Positions 7,737 to 16,843 of a stretch of DNA of 38,844 nucleotides are shown in pieces (within the stretch, counting starts at the first letter, position 1; every line of letters begins with the position of its first letter). Origin of the DNA: Desulfobacteraceae bacterium UBA5616 (lineage in GTDB: Bacteria; Desulfobacterota; Desulfobacteria; Desulfobacterales; UBA5616); assembly GCA_002423615.1 (NCBI GenBank), contig DIKO01000116.1, forward strand, positions 1 to 38,844, written 5' to 3'. Below the pieces are notes generated by a model, which had not been told where the DNA came from, searched no databases, and worked only from the letters and a program-made list of their open reading frames with translations. The translations under genes and the position numbers were made by a program.

Positions 7737-8897
7737 TCACTCCTTTAGCTTGGCCATGCTATTTTCAAGTAGATTTTCAAGTGAATTCACTTCGGTCCCA
7801 AATCCATTGATTTTCGCGTCAACAAGGTTCAGGATGAAAGTGTCCCCCTCGTTTCCAAAAGCAGCATTAAGCTTTTTAGCCTTATTAACGAGCTCTTCCG
7901 CAGATTTTTTGGTTAATGATTCACCCTTTTTGACGCGAATAGCAGTTTCGAAGGCATTGGCCAGGTTTCGGGGCGCGCCGTTTTTGCGGATTGAAACCGA
8001 GACGAATTCGGGCGGATTATGGGCTGCAAAGGTGTTCTGTTTGCCGGTGGGCTCAGCCACGACGAATCCTTCCAGAAAAGCACGTAATCCCTTTATTCCA
8101 AGCTCATTGTCATCCTGCAAATTTTCAACAAGTTTTTCCCAATCCACAACAGCGTATCGGTAGAAACAAGCAGAGTTAAACTCGACGGTTCCAATCATAT
8201 CTGCCCCTGCCGTGTCTTCGGGTTTAAGATCGTCCACGGCAGTGTAGAAATCAAATTCCCGATCAATGGCGTGTGTGGAAATGGCATGGGCTACCTGGCA
8301 GGCCGCATACTGGTTTTTCTCCGGCATGTCAGCCAGCATACGCCCGAAAAGGGCTACATCCAGGGCCTTGCCACCATTGAAAGCTTTGTCTAAGGCCTTC
8401 TTCAATTCTGGGTCAGCATTTTGAGCCGCCAGCTTTTTTGCCTTGCCGGTTTTTTTCCCTTCGGGTGCTGATATCTCGATGGCATTGATGGTATCCCATT
8501 GTGAATGAATAATTTCTGCTATGCTTCCAATTTCGCGTTGGCCCAAAAAGAGAAGATATTCGGTTTTCCCATCTTCCTTCACTGAAAGTTCGATGCTTGC
8601 CAAGGCCAATCGGGCCTTTTCAGAAGCTTCGGATCCAACCCGACCCATATCGATCAATGCATTGGTAATTGCATCAAGTATCCGTTTGGTTCTGAAGGCG
8701 ACATTACTGCCAGCCAGTTTGTTTTTGTTTACCAGTCCATTAAAATGCTGTCGCACTGAGCGCTTGAGGCACTGGCTGGACACTCGTGCACGGCGGGTAC
8801 CACCAAAAAGGGCATCTTTGGGAGCACCCGTATCGTCTCGGTTCAGATTGGACGGGGCAAAGTTCTGTAGAACATGAATTTCAACAAAAGTGTTCAT
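7737..8897 (-). CDS. cas7e: Cascade backbone subunit Cas7e (CasC/Cse4)
   Basis: Cas7e polymerises along the crRNA spacer to form the Cascade backbone. The 386-aa protein (E. coli CasC 363 aa) starts MNTFVEIHVLQNFAPSNLNR, then GGTRRARVSSQCLKRSVRQH, the strongly conserved family block. The middle contains STHAIDREFDFYTAVDDLKP, another family signature, and AHNPPEFVSVSIRKNGAPRN occurs further on. It overlaps cse2 by four bases (ATGA), and the cas5e ribosome-binding site lies within its 3' end. The gene is intact. Confidence 0.98.
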   Translation of the reverse strand: MNTFVEIHVLQNFAPSNLNRDDTGAPKDALFGGTRRARVSSQCLKRSVRQHFNGLVNKNKLAGSNVAFRTKRILDAITNALIDMGRVGSEASEKARLALASIELSVKEDGKTEYLLFLGQREIGSIAEIIHSQWDTINAIEISAPEGKKTGKAKKLAAQNADPELKKALDKAFNGGKALDVALFGRMLADMPEKNQYAACQVAHAISTHAIDREFDFYTAVDDLKPEDTAGADMIGTVEFNSACFYRYAVVDWEKLVENLQDDNELGIKGLRAFLEGFVVAEPTGKQNTFAAHNPPEFVSVSIRKNGAPRNLANAFETAIRVKKGESLTKKSAEELVNKAKKLNAAFGNEGDTFILNLVDAKINGFGTEVNSLENLLENSMAKLKE

Positions 8898-9412
8898 TTA
8901 AGTTCCTCCTCTTGAGTATTAGTCTCTGTTTCATTTACGGAATCCGAATTCCTATAAAAGTCTCTCGCCCAATCGTTTTGGGTGCGCTTCTGTTCGCTAT
9001 TCCAATATAAAAGGCCATTCATCATCGCCTCGAAGTCGATAGGAAACTCCTTTAGAAGGGCAATCATCTGGCGCAGGCGATGCGGTAGTTGATCCTCGTC
9101 GGCATCCAGTAGATCCATGAAACGCCGTTCTGTGCTTTTAGAACCGCTTGCTGCCTGGTAGGCAGCACTGGCTTTTCCCAGTGACATCGGTTGCCCCAAT
9201 CGCCCTTGCCGCCAGTGTTCGGCCCAAACACCAGCCACAAGGTAATACACCTCCCGGCGCCAAAAGGTTTCATCATTCTTTACGAAGGGTTCGACATAGG
9301 GATAGGCGGGCACGAATCCCCCAGGCTCGAAAGCGAGACTGCGTCGCAATACCGCCCGCACCTTGGTGTCTTTCTCGTTCAAGCTTTCCAGCCATTCAAT
9401 AAATCCGCTCAT
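8894..9412 (-). CDS. cse2: Cascade small subunit Cse2 (CasB/Cas11e)
   Basis: Cse2 is the small, all-helical subunit present twice in E. coli Cascade, where it stabilises the crRNA and the displaced DNA strand. The 172-aa protein (E. coli 160) is recognised by position between cse1 and cas7e, by size, and by short family features such as DTKVRAVLRRSLAFEPG near the N-terminus and EDQLPHRLRQMIALLK further on. Small subunits diverge fast, so the context carries much of the assignment. AGGAGG lies four bases before the ATG. It overlaps its neighbours on both sides by four bases. Confidence 0.93.
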   Translation of the reverse strand: MSGFIEWLESLNEKDTKVRAVLRRSLAFEPGGFVPAYPYVEPFVKNDETFWRREVYYLVAGVWAEHWRQGRLGQPMSLGKASAAYQAASGSKSTERRFMDLLDADEDQLPHRLRQMIALLKEFPIDFEAMMNGLLYWNSEQKRTQNDWARDFYRNSDSVNETETNTQEEELK

Positions 9413-10929
9413 GCATCCTCCTTTTGTGGTTCGAATTTCATAATCTCTTCACTGAGTTCTTTTAGTTTGCGATGCACCACTCTTTCGGCCCTTACAATTG
9501 CGCGGATAGACCATGCATCGCCAAAGCTGCCTACAACACGGTGCCGATCCCACGCAGCTTTCAAGGTTACTTGAATGGACTTCAACCAATAGCACCGGAT
9601 CTTCTCTGGACCAATTTCAAGAGTGTATTCCATTAAGATTTCATGAAAACGGGATTCCAAAGTGGACCAATACCAAGCTATACTTGGCATCTGTTCCACA
9701 ATACCGGAGATGTCTTTTCCAGTGGGTTCGCGCTCCCCACGGCTCAAAATATCTCGTGCATAAGATCGGCAAGCCAACCAGAGTGCTTTCTGTGCGTCTT
9801 CAGCATCAGTGAGAAGTTGCCGAATTTCTGTTCGAATGAAGCGATTCCCTTCCAGAGCTTTAGGCAAAATGAAACGCTCCATACGCCAGTATTTGATCTT
9901 CGCCTTGTCGTTTGCCTGGCCAAGAACTAACACCGATTTTGGAAAACGAATAGGGCTGGATCGACTCAAGATCGTGGCGTTCTCAATCACTTGGGGCGCC
10001 AAATTCAATTCATCAGGCAGTAAAGAATCAAAGTCTCTCCAAAGCCCGCGTTCTCTAAATTGGATCGGCAGTTTCCCTTTTTTTTCATCAATCCTATACC
10101 CCAGCATAGGATCAGTGTGGTCGATAGATGTGTTCCCAACTCCCGAGGCAAAAGCAAGTTTTTCAATACGACCAGAATCATTCTCATCTAATCGAATTGC
10201 GCGGATTCGCCAAGTATATCGGTCGGCAAGACCGGACTCAGCACGTTCAAGGCCTTTTTTCAAGCTTTCAACGGATTCTGGAAATCGCTCCCATACAGGT
10301 TGGTCAGCACTAAGAATTTCTCTATTTTGTGGAACAAGTGAAAACAATAGTGTGTCGTGAAGATCATAACCTATTGGCAGAACCAGTGCAGCCGCTGCAG
10401 AAGGTGAAGTGCCGGTATGCGACAATTCGCTCTTTCCGCAACTTACAGAAAATGTCTGTGTGGCCAGTATCCACTGAATTGCCTCAGCCTCGGAAATGGT
10501 GCCGGGGGCATTGACAGCTAAATGATCAAATAGAACTTTGGCATTATCGGCATTGTGTTCGGCGGCAAGAGCTGTCCAGGCTCTCCAGGTTTTGGGTGTA
10601 AAGGTGGGTATCTGTCCAAACGGGTATTTTTCATCAAAAAGCCAAAACCTTGGACGCCACTTTTCCAGGTATGCCACAATTTTGTTTTCCGGCAGCCCGG
10701 ATCTGAACAATTCTTTAGCCTGTTCGATATCCGTTGGACCTTCTAATGCGCGGTAAAGTACGGCAAGCAAAAAACGATGTAAAGCAGCTATAACCAAGGG
10801 AGATGGATCTTCAATGGATGTGATCTCTTGACTCCGGACCAAGGTATCGCGAATTCCCAATTCATCGTGTGACCCATCGGGAAATCTCACCGGTATCCAT
10901 TTTTCGTCGATCAGGTTGAACTTGCTCAT
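9409..10929 (-). CDS. cas8e: Cascade large subunit Cse1 (CasA/Cas8e)
   Basis: Cse1 recognises the PAM, opens target DNA and recruits Cas3. The 506-aa protein (E. coli CasA 502) starts MSKFNLIDEKWIPVRFPDGS, the usual opening of the family, and contains NKIVAYLEKWRPRFWLFDEK and YPFGQIPTF, also typical. The segment THTGTSPSAAAALVLPIGYD-like (residues near 190: SHTGTSPSAAA) fits the family core. AGGAG is placed five bases before the start, inside the end of cas3, and the two genes overlap by four bases. No defect is visible. Confidence 0.97.
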   Translation of the reverse strand: MSKFNLIDEKWIPVRFPDGSHDELGIRDTLVRSQEITSIEDPSPLVIAALHRFLLAVLYRALEGPTDIEQAKELFRSGLPENKIVAYLEKWRPRFWLFDEKYPFGQIPTFTPKTWRAWTALAAEHNADNAKVLFDHLAVNAPGTISEAEAIQWILATQTFSVSCGKSELSHTGTSPSAAAALVLPIGYDLHDTLLFSLVPQNREILSADQPVWERFPESVESLKKGLERAESGLADRYTWRIRAIRLDENDSGRIEKLAFASGVGNTSIDHTDPMLGYRIDEKKGKLPIQFRERGLWRDFDSLLPDELNLAPQVIENATILSRSSPIRFPKSVLVLGQANDKAKIKYWRMERFILPKALEGNRFIRTEIRQLLTDAEDAQKALWLACRSYARDILSRGEREPTGKDISGIVEQMPSIAWYWSTLESRFHEILMEYTLEIGPEKIRCYWLKSIQVTLKAAWDRHRVVGSFGDAWSIRAIVRAERVVHRKLKELSEEIMKFEPQKEDA

Positions 10930-13571
10930 TTTGTCTCCTTTTTTTCATAAACAAATCCCAGGTCATTATCCAAACGAAGAATTTTATTTTCTGACCAAAA
11001 ACCATTTTCATCAAGCAGCAGCGGAAAACAATTCCTTAAAAGAGGGGATTGTCTCCAGCCTTCCGGAACCCCATGTGCATGGAGGGTATGGATAACATTT
11101 TTACGCGACAGACTGACAGATCGCATGAACCATTCTTTGGCCTTTAAAAAATCCGGGATTTCTTGTGGGTTGAATCGATCTCGGGGCCATAGGGGGATAG
11201 CAATGACTGACTCTTCGCCGAGCCTGGTTTGTGCCATCAGGGTGCGATGAATACCAGGTTCGTCTTCATCGTAAAGAACAAATCTCGCCGGATCATTCCA
11301 TGAAGCATCATCCGGCAACCCCAAAATGGCTTGGTTCGCCTGTCCAAGTTTGGCGTATGTGTCCCCATCCCCATTCATAACCGCTCTTTCAAATCGCTCT
11401 TTCAAAGCCTCCGGAATACTTACCCGGTCTTCATAAACCGTTTGAACCAAAACATCTATCTCATTCGGAAGCACTATACTTTGTTTGGAACGCAACAAAA
11501 CCCAGGTTCGCAATAAAATATCCTCTTGGTAAACAGCTCCCCACCATAGTGGATCGTCAAAAGAGGGCGGTTCTTGGCCATCAAGTCCAGAAACAATTAA
11601 AGTCGGTTCGTGAACGGGTCTTGAATTATGAGAGTGACGCCATAATCGCCCGGCCCTTTGCAGAATAAGGTCAATGGGTGCAAGGTCAGTTGCGATGACA
11701 TCGAAGTCCAAATCAAGACTCTGTTCAGCCACCTGAGTTGCAATCAGGATTTTCCTGCCGTAGCGGTTTGCGTTTTGTCCGAATTCCTCCAATACATGGT
11801 CTTCACGTTTCTGCCGCCAATCCGCTGGAAAGCGAGCGTGAAAGAGGAACACTTCCGTTCCATCTAAAAGCCGTTTGCCGATCCTTTTGTGCTCCCTCTC
11901 GATAGGATCTCCTTCCGGGTAAAGCTCGTACATCTCCTGTGCCCTTTGCACTGTATTGAGAAGTGCCAAACCCATGCCGCCGTTTTTAAGGAACCCCTCA
12001 ATCGTAGCGCGCATGGTGGAAAGCTCCGGTTGTATTCTTACAAGGCGAACGGTCCTTTTGCGAATTTTATCAGCCTCAAAGTGCACGGACTTTACATCCT
12101 TTCCGGGTTGAAAGACCGATAAGCGGGGATATTCCGTGTCTTTTTCCTGCAATTTGCAGTTTGTCACTTCCGCCAATTTTCGTCTGATACGAGGGGGTAA
12201 GGTTGCCGAAAGAAGCACCACGGATGAACCCAGTGCGATGAGCCATCGTAAAAGATGAAGCAGAAGCGTTCCCGTGTAGGCATCATAGGCATGAATCTCA
12301 TCGAAAATGACCACCCTGTTCGCAAGTCCCCAAAGGCGAACAAAGTTATGGCGAACTGGTAATATGGGCAGAAGCGCCTGATCAATTGTTCCCACACCAT
12401 ATTCAGATAAAAGGGACCTTTTTTTATGTGTGAACCATTCCCCGGCACGAATTTCGCCCCCTGTTTCAGGATCATGGATAGCGGAAAAGCGCAAATTCTG
12501 GAACGAATCGTTTAGCATTGCAGCTCCATGCAATAATTGAAAATCAATTTTTTGGCAGCTTCCTGCATTTGCAAGAAATGTTAGAGTCCGATGAAACATG
12601 GCATTCCCTGTCGCCTTCGTGGGCAAGGCAACATACAGTCCCCTGTGCCCCAAACGTCTCTGTAATTGTAAGTGTGCAAAGAAGGCCGCTTCAGTTTTAC
12701 CTTCACCCATGGGCGCTTCTATCAGTAAAATAGAAGGCCCCGTTAATAAGGGTAAAACGTCGGCAACAGTCTTCTGAAGAGGACGCGGTTCAAACCCGAA
12801 AAAATGTTTAAAATCATTTGCTATCGGGGCAAGCGGTTTTCTATGACTCCATCCAATTGTGTTCAGCGCTTTCTCAGCACATTTTTTGCGTTTTTTAAAC
12901 CATCCGGACAAGTCCGCGCAGTCTTCCGGTTTTCCGTAAGGAAACCACTCTTCATTAGACCCTATCCAATCTGCAAAACTAGTAAGTCCCGCCAACAACA
13001 TAAAATCAGGTCCGGTTATTTTTTGCTTTAAAGGTAATTTATCAGGATTTAGAACCTTTATCACTGACTCCATCAGATACTTTCGCGCATTCATCCATTC
13101 CTGGCTACCGATTGAGCGACGATCCCCTTCCAGGTCGAAAAGCTTTACTGGAGTGATTCTTTGTCCATGATGACAAGCCACTGCATCCGCTACCAGTTCC
13201 GCAAGGTCTCTTGGCCAACCATGGAGAGGCAAAAATTCGCTTAATGCAATCTGGCTAACAAAACCGTGTTTTACCTTTGTATTTGGACTTGCTCCAGGTT
13301 CGATTTCCGTCATGTTCTTCCATTTACACTGGAAACCCGGGCAACCTTTTCCAACGTCATGGCAGGCTATTACTGTCAATAACCACGGTCGGGCACTAAC
13401 CCATTCAAGGCCCAAAATTGCTGCCATCCTTTTTCGTGTTTCTTCGGGCTCACGGGATAGGATAACATCCGAAGTTGCTGCAATATCAAGCATATGAAGA
13501 ATCAGTGGATGCCAAACATCCTTATTGTTTAATTGGGTTTTTGCCCAAAGTTTTTGAAAGCTATTTTCCAT
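10926..13571 (-). CDS. cas3: CRISPR-associated nuclease-helicase Cas3, type I-E
   Basis: Cas3 is recruited by target-bound Cascade and degrades the invading DNA. The 881-aa protein (E. coli 888) has an N-terminal HD nuclease domain: HD at 71-72 in ACHDVGKG, HH at 134-135 in VACHHGQ, and Asp201 in SFADWIGSNEEW. A superfamily 2 helicase follows, with Walker A EAPMGEGKTEA (285-295), Walker B DEIH (424-427), SAT (455-457) and motif VI QRAGRLWRH. All key residues are present, so nuclease and ATPase should work. It is the first cas gene of the operon. The TATAAT box and palindrome described at 13682-13714 lie about 110 bases upstream, and GGAAGG precedes the ATG. Confidence 0.98.
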   Translation of the reverse strand: MENSFQKLWAKTQLNNKDVWHPLILHMLDIAATSDVILSREPEETRKRMAAILGLEWVSARPWLLTVIACHDVGKGCPGFQCKWKNMTEIEPGASPNTKVKHGFVSQIALSEFLPLHGWPRDLAELVADAVACHHGQRITPVKLFDLEGDRRSIGSQEWMNARKYLMESVIKVLNPDKLPLKQKITGPDFMLLAGLTSFADWIGSNEEWFPYGKPEDCADLSGWFKKRKKCAEKALNTIGWSHRKPLAPIANDFKHFFGFEPRPLQKTVADVLPLLTGPSILLIEAPMGEGKTEAAFFAHLQLQRRLGHRGLYVALPTKATGNAMFHRTLTFLANAGSCQKIDFQLLHGAAMLNDSFQNLRFSAIHDPETGGEIRAGEWFTHKKRSLLSEYGVGTIDQALLPILPVRHNFVRLWGLANRVVIFDEIHAYDAYTGTLLLHLLRWLIALGSSVVLLSATLPPRIRRKLAEVTNCKLQEKDTEYPRLSVFQPGKDVKSVHFEADKIRKRTVRLVRIQPELSTMRATIEGFLKNGGMGLALLNTVQRAQEMYELYPEGDPIEREHKRIGKRLLDGTEVFLFHARFPADWRQKREDHVLEEFGQNANRYGRKILIATQVAEQSLDLDFDVIATDLAPIDLILQRAGRLWRHSHNSRPVHEPTLIVSGLDGQEPPSFDDPLWWGAVYQEDILLRTWVLLRSKQSIVLPNEIDVLVQTVYEDRVSIPEALKERFERAVMNGDGDTYAKLGQANQAILGLPDDASWNDPARFVLYDEDEPGIHRTLMAQTRLGEESVIAIPLWPRDRFNPQEIPDFLKAKEWFMRSVSLSRKNVIHTLHAHGVPEGWRQSPLLRNCFPLLLDENGFWSENKILRLDNDLGFVYEKKETK

Positions 13572-13681
13572 CAGCCTTCCCCCAATACTTAAAGTAACTC
13601 GGACCTGAATCTTCCATAACAGCCCTCAATAACAATAAAATAATAACTCATGAACCAAAATTCCCCAAAATCTGAAAAAGC

Positions 13682-13714
13682 ATTATACCCCCCGACCCCG
13701 GACATTTAATGTCC
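13682..13714 (-). promoter_or_regulatory. Candidate cas operon promoter with adjoining palindromic operator
   Basis: On the minus strand a perfect TATAAT (13687-13682) stands about 110 bases ahead of the cas3 start. No good -35 hexamer is present 16-18 bases upstream. Instead a perfect palindrome with 7-base arms, GGACATTTAATGTCC, occupies 13700-13714 and covers the -35 region. Between them lies a C-rich run (CCCCCCGACCCC on the plus strand). A symmetrical site replacing the -35 box suggests control by a dimeric DNA-binding protein. The WYL-domain regulator encoded just upstream is the obvious candidate but this is not shown. The remaining 13572-13747 gap has no open frame of note. Confidence 0.55.
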
Positions 13715-13747
13715 TACATCCGAAAAAAATCATTTTTCCAAAAATTT

Positions 13748-14776
13748 TCATTTCCCCGATTTGTACAGTTCCGCCATCCGGCAGATTTCCGCCTCCACTT
13801 CCCGTCGGAGTTCAACAGGTTCCAGAACCTCCACGTCCGCTCCGAACTGAAGAATCTTGAGCTTGATTTCCCGGAAGTCGGATACGGGAAGGGACAGTTC
13901 CAGGCCGCCGTCTGCCGTCGAAGTCATTTTTTGCCGGGGGTGCCAGATCTGTTCCCTGATCCAACCGGCGCGGAAGGGTGTAAATTGAAGGGTTACGGTT
14001 TCGAAATTTTGGCCCTGGAAAATCCCGAAGGAATGATCGATCTGGTATTGCCACTCCTCCGTTGGTTTGGGAACAAAAGCTTCCGTGAGGATCTGAACAT
14101 TTTTCATGCGGGACAGGTAAAATTTTCGCCAGTCTTTTCTCAACCGGCACCAGGCGATCATCACCCAGCTTCCCATGTAATGCTGAAGGTGGTGGGGTTC
14201 GACCTCCCTGGTGGACTCGATACTGGACCCCGGCGGCACGTATTGGAACTTTATAAGGCGGTGGTTCAGGAGGGCGTTGGCCGATAACCGAAAAGTATCG
14301 GAGGCAGTGGGGGAGTAGCCAATCCAGGAGGCTGAAAATCCCTGTTCCAGTTGAGATTCGGAAAGACCGAGGGTTCCGGTTTCCGAGAACAATTTCTGGA
14401 TGAATTTTTGAAGGCTTTGGCTGATGATGCCGCCGGCGGACTGCAATAGAAGGTTTCTGGCGATCAAAATGGCAAGGATTTCTTCCTGGGTGGTCTGAAA
14501 ATGGGGAAGTTCAAAGGTGTTGTCCGAATAGAAATATCCTTTTTGGGATGCATTATATTCCAGGGGTGCTGCCATGCGGTCCCTTAAAAATTCGATGGTC
14601 CGCTGGGCGGTTTTGGTGTGGAGCTCGAAATGATGGGCAAGCGTTGCAGCGTTGGGGTATCTTCTACCCCTGACCTGCCCGTCAAACCAGAAAATCCGTT
14701 CGTATTTGGGAAGATTCGCCAAACCCTGGAACCTTTTGGATTTGTTTGATGGATAAAATTTGTGGGTACGGGGCAT
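13748..14776 (-). CDS. WYL-domain transcriptional regulator next to cas3
   Basis: The 342-aa protein has an N-terminal winged helix-turn-helix-like part (about residues 20-85: YPNAATLAHHFELHTKTAQR then TIEFLRDRM) and a C-terminal WYL region. In the latter, NHRLIKFQYVPPGS and WVMIAWCRLRKDWRKFYLSR match the ligand-sensing fold of the YafY/WYL family. Such regulators are often found beside CRISPR and other defence genes. The start at 14776 is chosen because AGAGG lies four bases upstream; an in-frame ATG at 14824 has no such site. It reads in the same direction as cas3, 176 bases upstream, with a separate promoter-like region between them, so it probably regulates rather than simply shares the cas transcript. 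Confidence 0.9.
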   Translation of the reverse strand: MPRTHKFYPSNKSKRFQGLANLPKYERIFWFDGQVRGRRYPNAATLAHHFELHTKTAQRTIEFLRDRMAAPLEYNASQKGYFYSDNTFELPHFQTTQEEILAILIARNLLLQSAGGIISQSLQKFIQKLFSETGTLGLSESQLEQGFSASWIGYSPTASDTFRLSANALLNHRLIKFQYVPPGSSIESTREVEPHHLQHYMGSWVMIAWCRLRKDWRKFYLSRMKNVQILTEAFVPKPTEEWQYQIDHSFGIFQGQNFETVTLQFTPFRAGWIREQIWHPRQKMTSTADGGLELSLPVSDFREIKLKILQFGADVEVLEPVELRREVEAEICRMAELYKSGK

Positions 14777-14875
14777 ATTGCCTCTTGATGAAATATCTGT
14801 CAAGTTTAAAGGGATAACTCCCAATTATTACGTATTATTTATAAAATTTATCAATATCTTAAAGTTGAAATGCGT

Positions 14876-15036
14876 GTCGGGTAAGAAACCCGACCTACGG
14901 TGGGACCAATGGCGGGTTTGCGGCAGAATAACTGAAAATGGGCAACTATGTTTTCGTAGGCCGGGATTCAAATCCCGGCAATATCCGCGTCAGGGCAATT
15001 CCCGACCCGGTCCCGCTTGCCGGGTAACCCCCTACG
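14876..15036. repeat. REP-like cluster of three GC-rich hairpins in intergenic DNA
   Basis: The 474-base space between the WYL gene and the acyl-CoA dehydrogenase holds three imperfectly related hairpins. The first is GTCGGGT-AAGAA-ACCCGAC at 14876-14894. The second is a 9-bp stem at 14960-14979 built on GCCGGGATT. The third has ACCCGG/CCGGGT arms at 15005-15025. Each sits beside a CCTACG or CGTAGG tag (14894, 14955, 15031), in alternating orientation. This resembles REP/BIME elements mobilised by RAYT transposases. No copy is seen elsewhere in the window, so repetition in the genome is assumed, not shown. Confidence 0.55.
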
Positions 15037-15042
15037 ATTGTA

Positions 15043-15071
15043 TTGACACGGCAATCGTCCTTATGTAAAAA
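15043..15071 (+). promoter_or_regulatory. Possible sigma70-type promoter ahead of acyl-CoA dehydrogenase remnant
   Basis: TTGACA at 15043-15048 is followed, 17 bases on, by TAAAAA at 15066-15071 (4 of 6 matches). It points toward the gene at 15251, 180 bases away. The DNA from 15072 to 15250 shows no convincing gene; only a GGAGGA ribosome-binding site at its end is clear. Confidence 0.35.
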
Positions 15072-15250
15072 TTTCCCGAAATTAGAAAAATCAGCCAAAA
15101 CCCCTTTTTCGCCCCGATACATCGTCCATTTATCCGGGGCAATCATCAGCAATCGGCGTGATCCGCCGTTTTCGATCATTGTGACCGTTCATCAAAAGCC
15201 CAAGGTCTTTAACACGCCTGAATTTTAAATGCCCAATAAAGGAGGATGCC

Positions 15251-16204
15251 ATGGAATTCGGATTTACCGAAGCGCAGGAGAAATTGAGGGGCGAAATCCG
15301 GGAGTTTTTCATGAAGGAACTGCCGGAGGACTATGAAGCGGGTTTTAACAGCATGATGGGGAAGGAAGTTCAGAGCTGGTGGATGCGGCTGAAAGAAAAG
15401 GCCATTGAAAAAGGATACTATGTTCCGGGATGGCCCAGTGAGTACGGCGGCTCGGGGTTCACCGAAATGGAACAGTGCATCCTGGACGAGGAACAGGGCC
15501 ACTTCGGGGTGACATGGCCGGATTTTCTGGGCCTTCACCTGGTGGCCCCCAGCCTGATGATGTTCGGCACGGAGGAGCAGAAGAAACGGTGGATCCCGCC
15601 CATCGCCAAGGGGGAAACCGTGTGTTTCGAGGCGTTCACTGAACCCAATGCCGGTTCCGACGAAGCCAACATCGGTTGCCGGGCCGAGGAAAACGGGGAC
15701 CATTTTGTTTTCAACGGCCAGAAGGTGTTCATCAGCGGGTGGTATAAACCCACATGGCTGTTCACCCTGGCAAGAACCCGGGACATCGTTCCCAAACACA
15801 AGGGCTTGAGCCTGTTTCTCATCCCGGCGGACCTGCCCGGGATTTCCTTCAGACCCCTGTCCACCATGGGAGGGGGCCGGCAGAACTACGTGTTTTTCGA
15901 CAATGTGAAGGTCCCCAAGGACAATCTTCTCGGCCAGTTGCACTTCGGTTTTTACCATGCCATGCAGGTGTTTGAATTTGAACGGCGGATGACCGGGGAT
16001 GCCGCCGGGGGAAAACGGCTTCTCCAGGAGCTGATCGCATTTTGCAGGGAAACCTCCTCCAACGGGCAACCTCTGCTGGAAAATCCGGATATCCGGAAAA
16101 ATCTGGCTAAACTGGCAGTTGAAAACGAGGTGCAGCGACTGGCCGGGTGGTACTCGGCATGGCGATTCACGCAGCGGGAAAAACTCGGGCCTGTACCTGG
16201 GTAA
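15251..16204 (+). pseudogene. Acyl-CoA dehydrogenase, C-terminally truncated
   Basis: Acyl-CoA dehydrogenases remove two hydrogens from acyl-CoA using FAD and pass electrons to ETF. The first 300 residues look sound: an N-terminal helical domain (MEFGFTEAQEKLRGEIREFF), the FAD/substrate segment FEAFTEPNAGSDEAN (about 125-139), and the beta domain with FNGQKVFISGWYKPTWLF and GISFRPLSTMGGGRQNYVFF. The frame stops at residue 317, in the C-terminal helical domain, where family members run to about 390 residues or more. The end that carries the catalytic Glu and the usual GG(T/S)xEI(Q/M) block is absent in all frames. GGAGGA precedes the start. It is most likely a pseudogene or deletion relic. Confidence 0.72.
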
Positions 16205-16414
16205 TTCCGATTTCTGGCTGGAGAAAATTGCTGATCATCTTGAACCTGGACTTTTGAACGACCCAAGGGGAAACCGCTGGGATTATGGAAAACACCGCCG
16301 GACGAGGAAACACCGGCCTGGGAAGTATGGACCCGGGAAGACGTGCTGGAGGTATGACATGTCCGTACCAGGGGATTGGCCGGCCTTCCCGTAAGGACTA
16401 TATTTCGGACCGGC
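16205..16414 (+). other. Degenerate coding remnant downstream of the truncated acyl-CoA dehydrogenase
   Basis: No intact gene fits here, yet pieces of the sequence look coding. In one frame LYLGNSDFWLEKIADHLEP continues from 16180. In the frame of the upstream gene, after three stops, an open stretch from 16244 reads TWTFERPKGKPLGLWKTPPD, then EETPAWEVWTREDVLEV, and ends in TGA at 16355. There is no start codon for the latter. The pattern suits a decayed gene with frameshifts, or the 3' end of another gene joined by deletion. The family of the fragment was not recognised. Confidence 0.4.
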
Positions 16415-16843
16415 TTAAAAGGGCAGGGGTTTTCCCGTTCGATACGCAAGGGCTTGACATGTTGCGATCAGGGATCCTGATGTGTCTGTTACGCGAATGT
16501 CGTATGTCCCTGTTTTCCGGGTTTTGCTGACCTCCTTTGCCGTGGCGCGCAAGAGCGTTTTTTCCGCCGGGCTGGAGATGTAGGTGACGTTCACGTTCAA
16601 GGCCACCGCAATATCCCCATGGGTCTGGCAGGAGATCTGAAAAGCTTCATCGATAAGGGCGAAAATAGCCCCCCCATGGGCTCGGTTGAATAAGTTCTTC
16701 ATTTTCTCGGGATCATAAAACAGCTCAACAACGGCATAACCGGTATCCATATCAACCAGTTTAATTCCCAGGGTATTGGCGAAAGGTTCCAGTCCAACCG
16801 CCTTGGTGATATCGTTTTTTATTTTTGAATCCATTTTCTTCAT
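16415..16843 (-). CDS. PaaI-type hotdog-fold acyl-CoA thioesterase
   Basis: The 142-aa protein has the hotdog-fold thioesterase pattern: FNRAHGGAIFALIDEAFQIS around residues 52-71. HGG (56-58) and Asp65 correspond to the active-site region of PaaI/YdiI-like enzymes. The rest of the sheet follows (VALNVNVTYISSPAEKTLLR, then RKTGTYDIRVTDTSGSLIA). Enzymes of this family hydrolyse CoA thioesters, often of aromatic or medium-chain acids; the substrate cannot be read from sequence. AGGAT lies seven bases before the ATG. It faces the broken dehydrogenase, ending about 210 bases past that gene's stop, and may have been part of the same acyl-CoA pathway. Confidence 0.88.
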   Translation of the reverse strand: MKKMDSKIKNDITKAVGLEPFANTLGIKLVDMDTGYAVVELFYDPEKMKNLFNRAHGGAIFALIDEAFQISCQTHGDIAVALNVNVTYISSPAEKTLLRATAKEVSKTRKTGTYDIRVTDTSGSLIATCQALAYRTGKPLPF

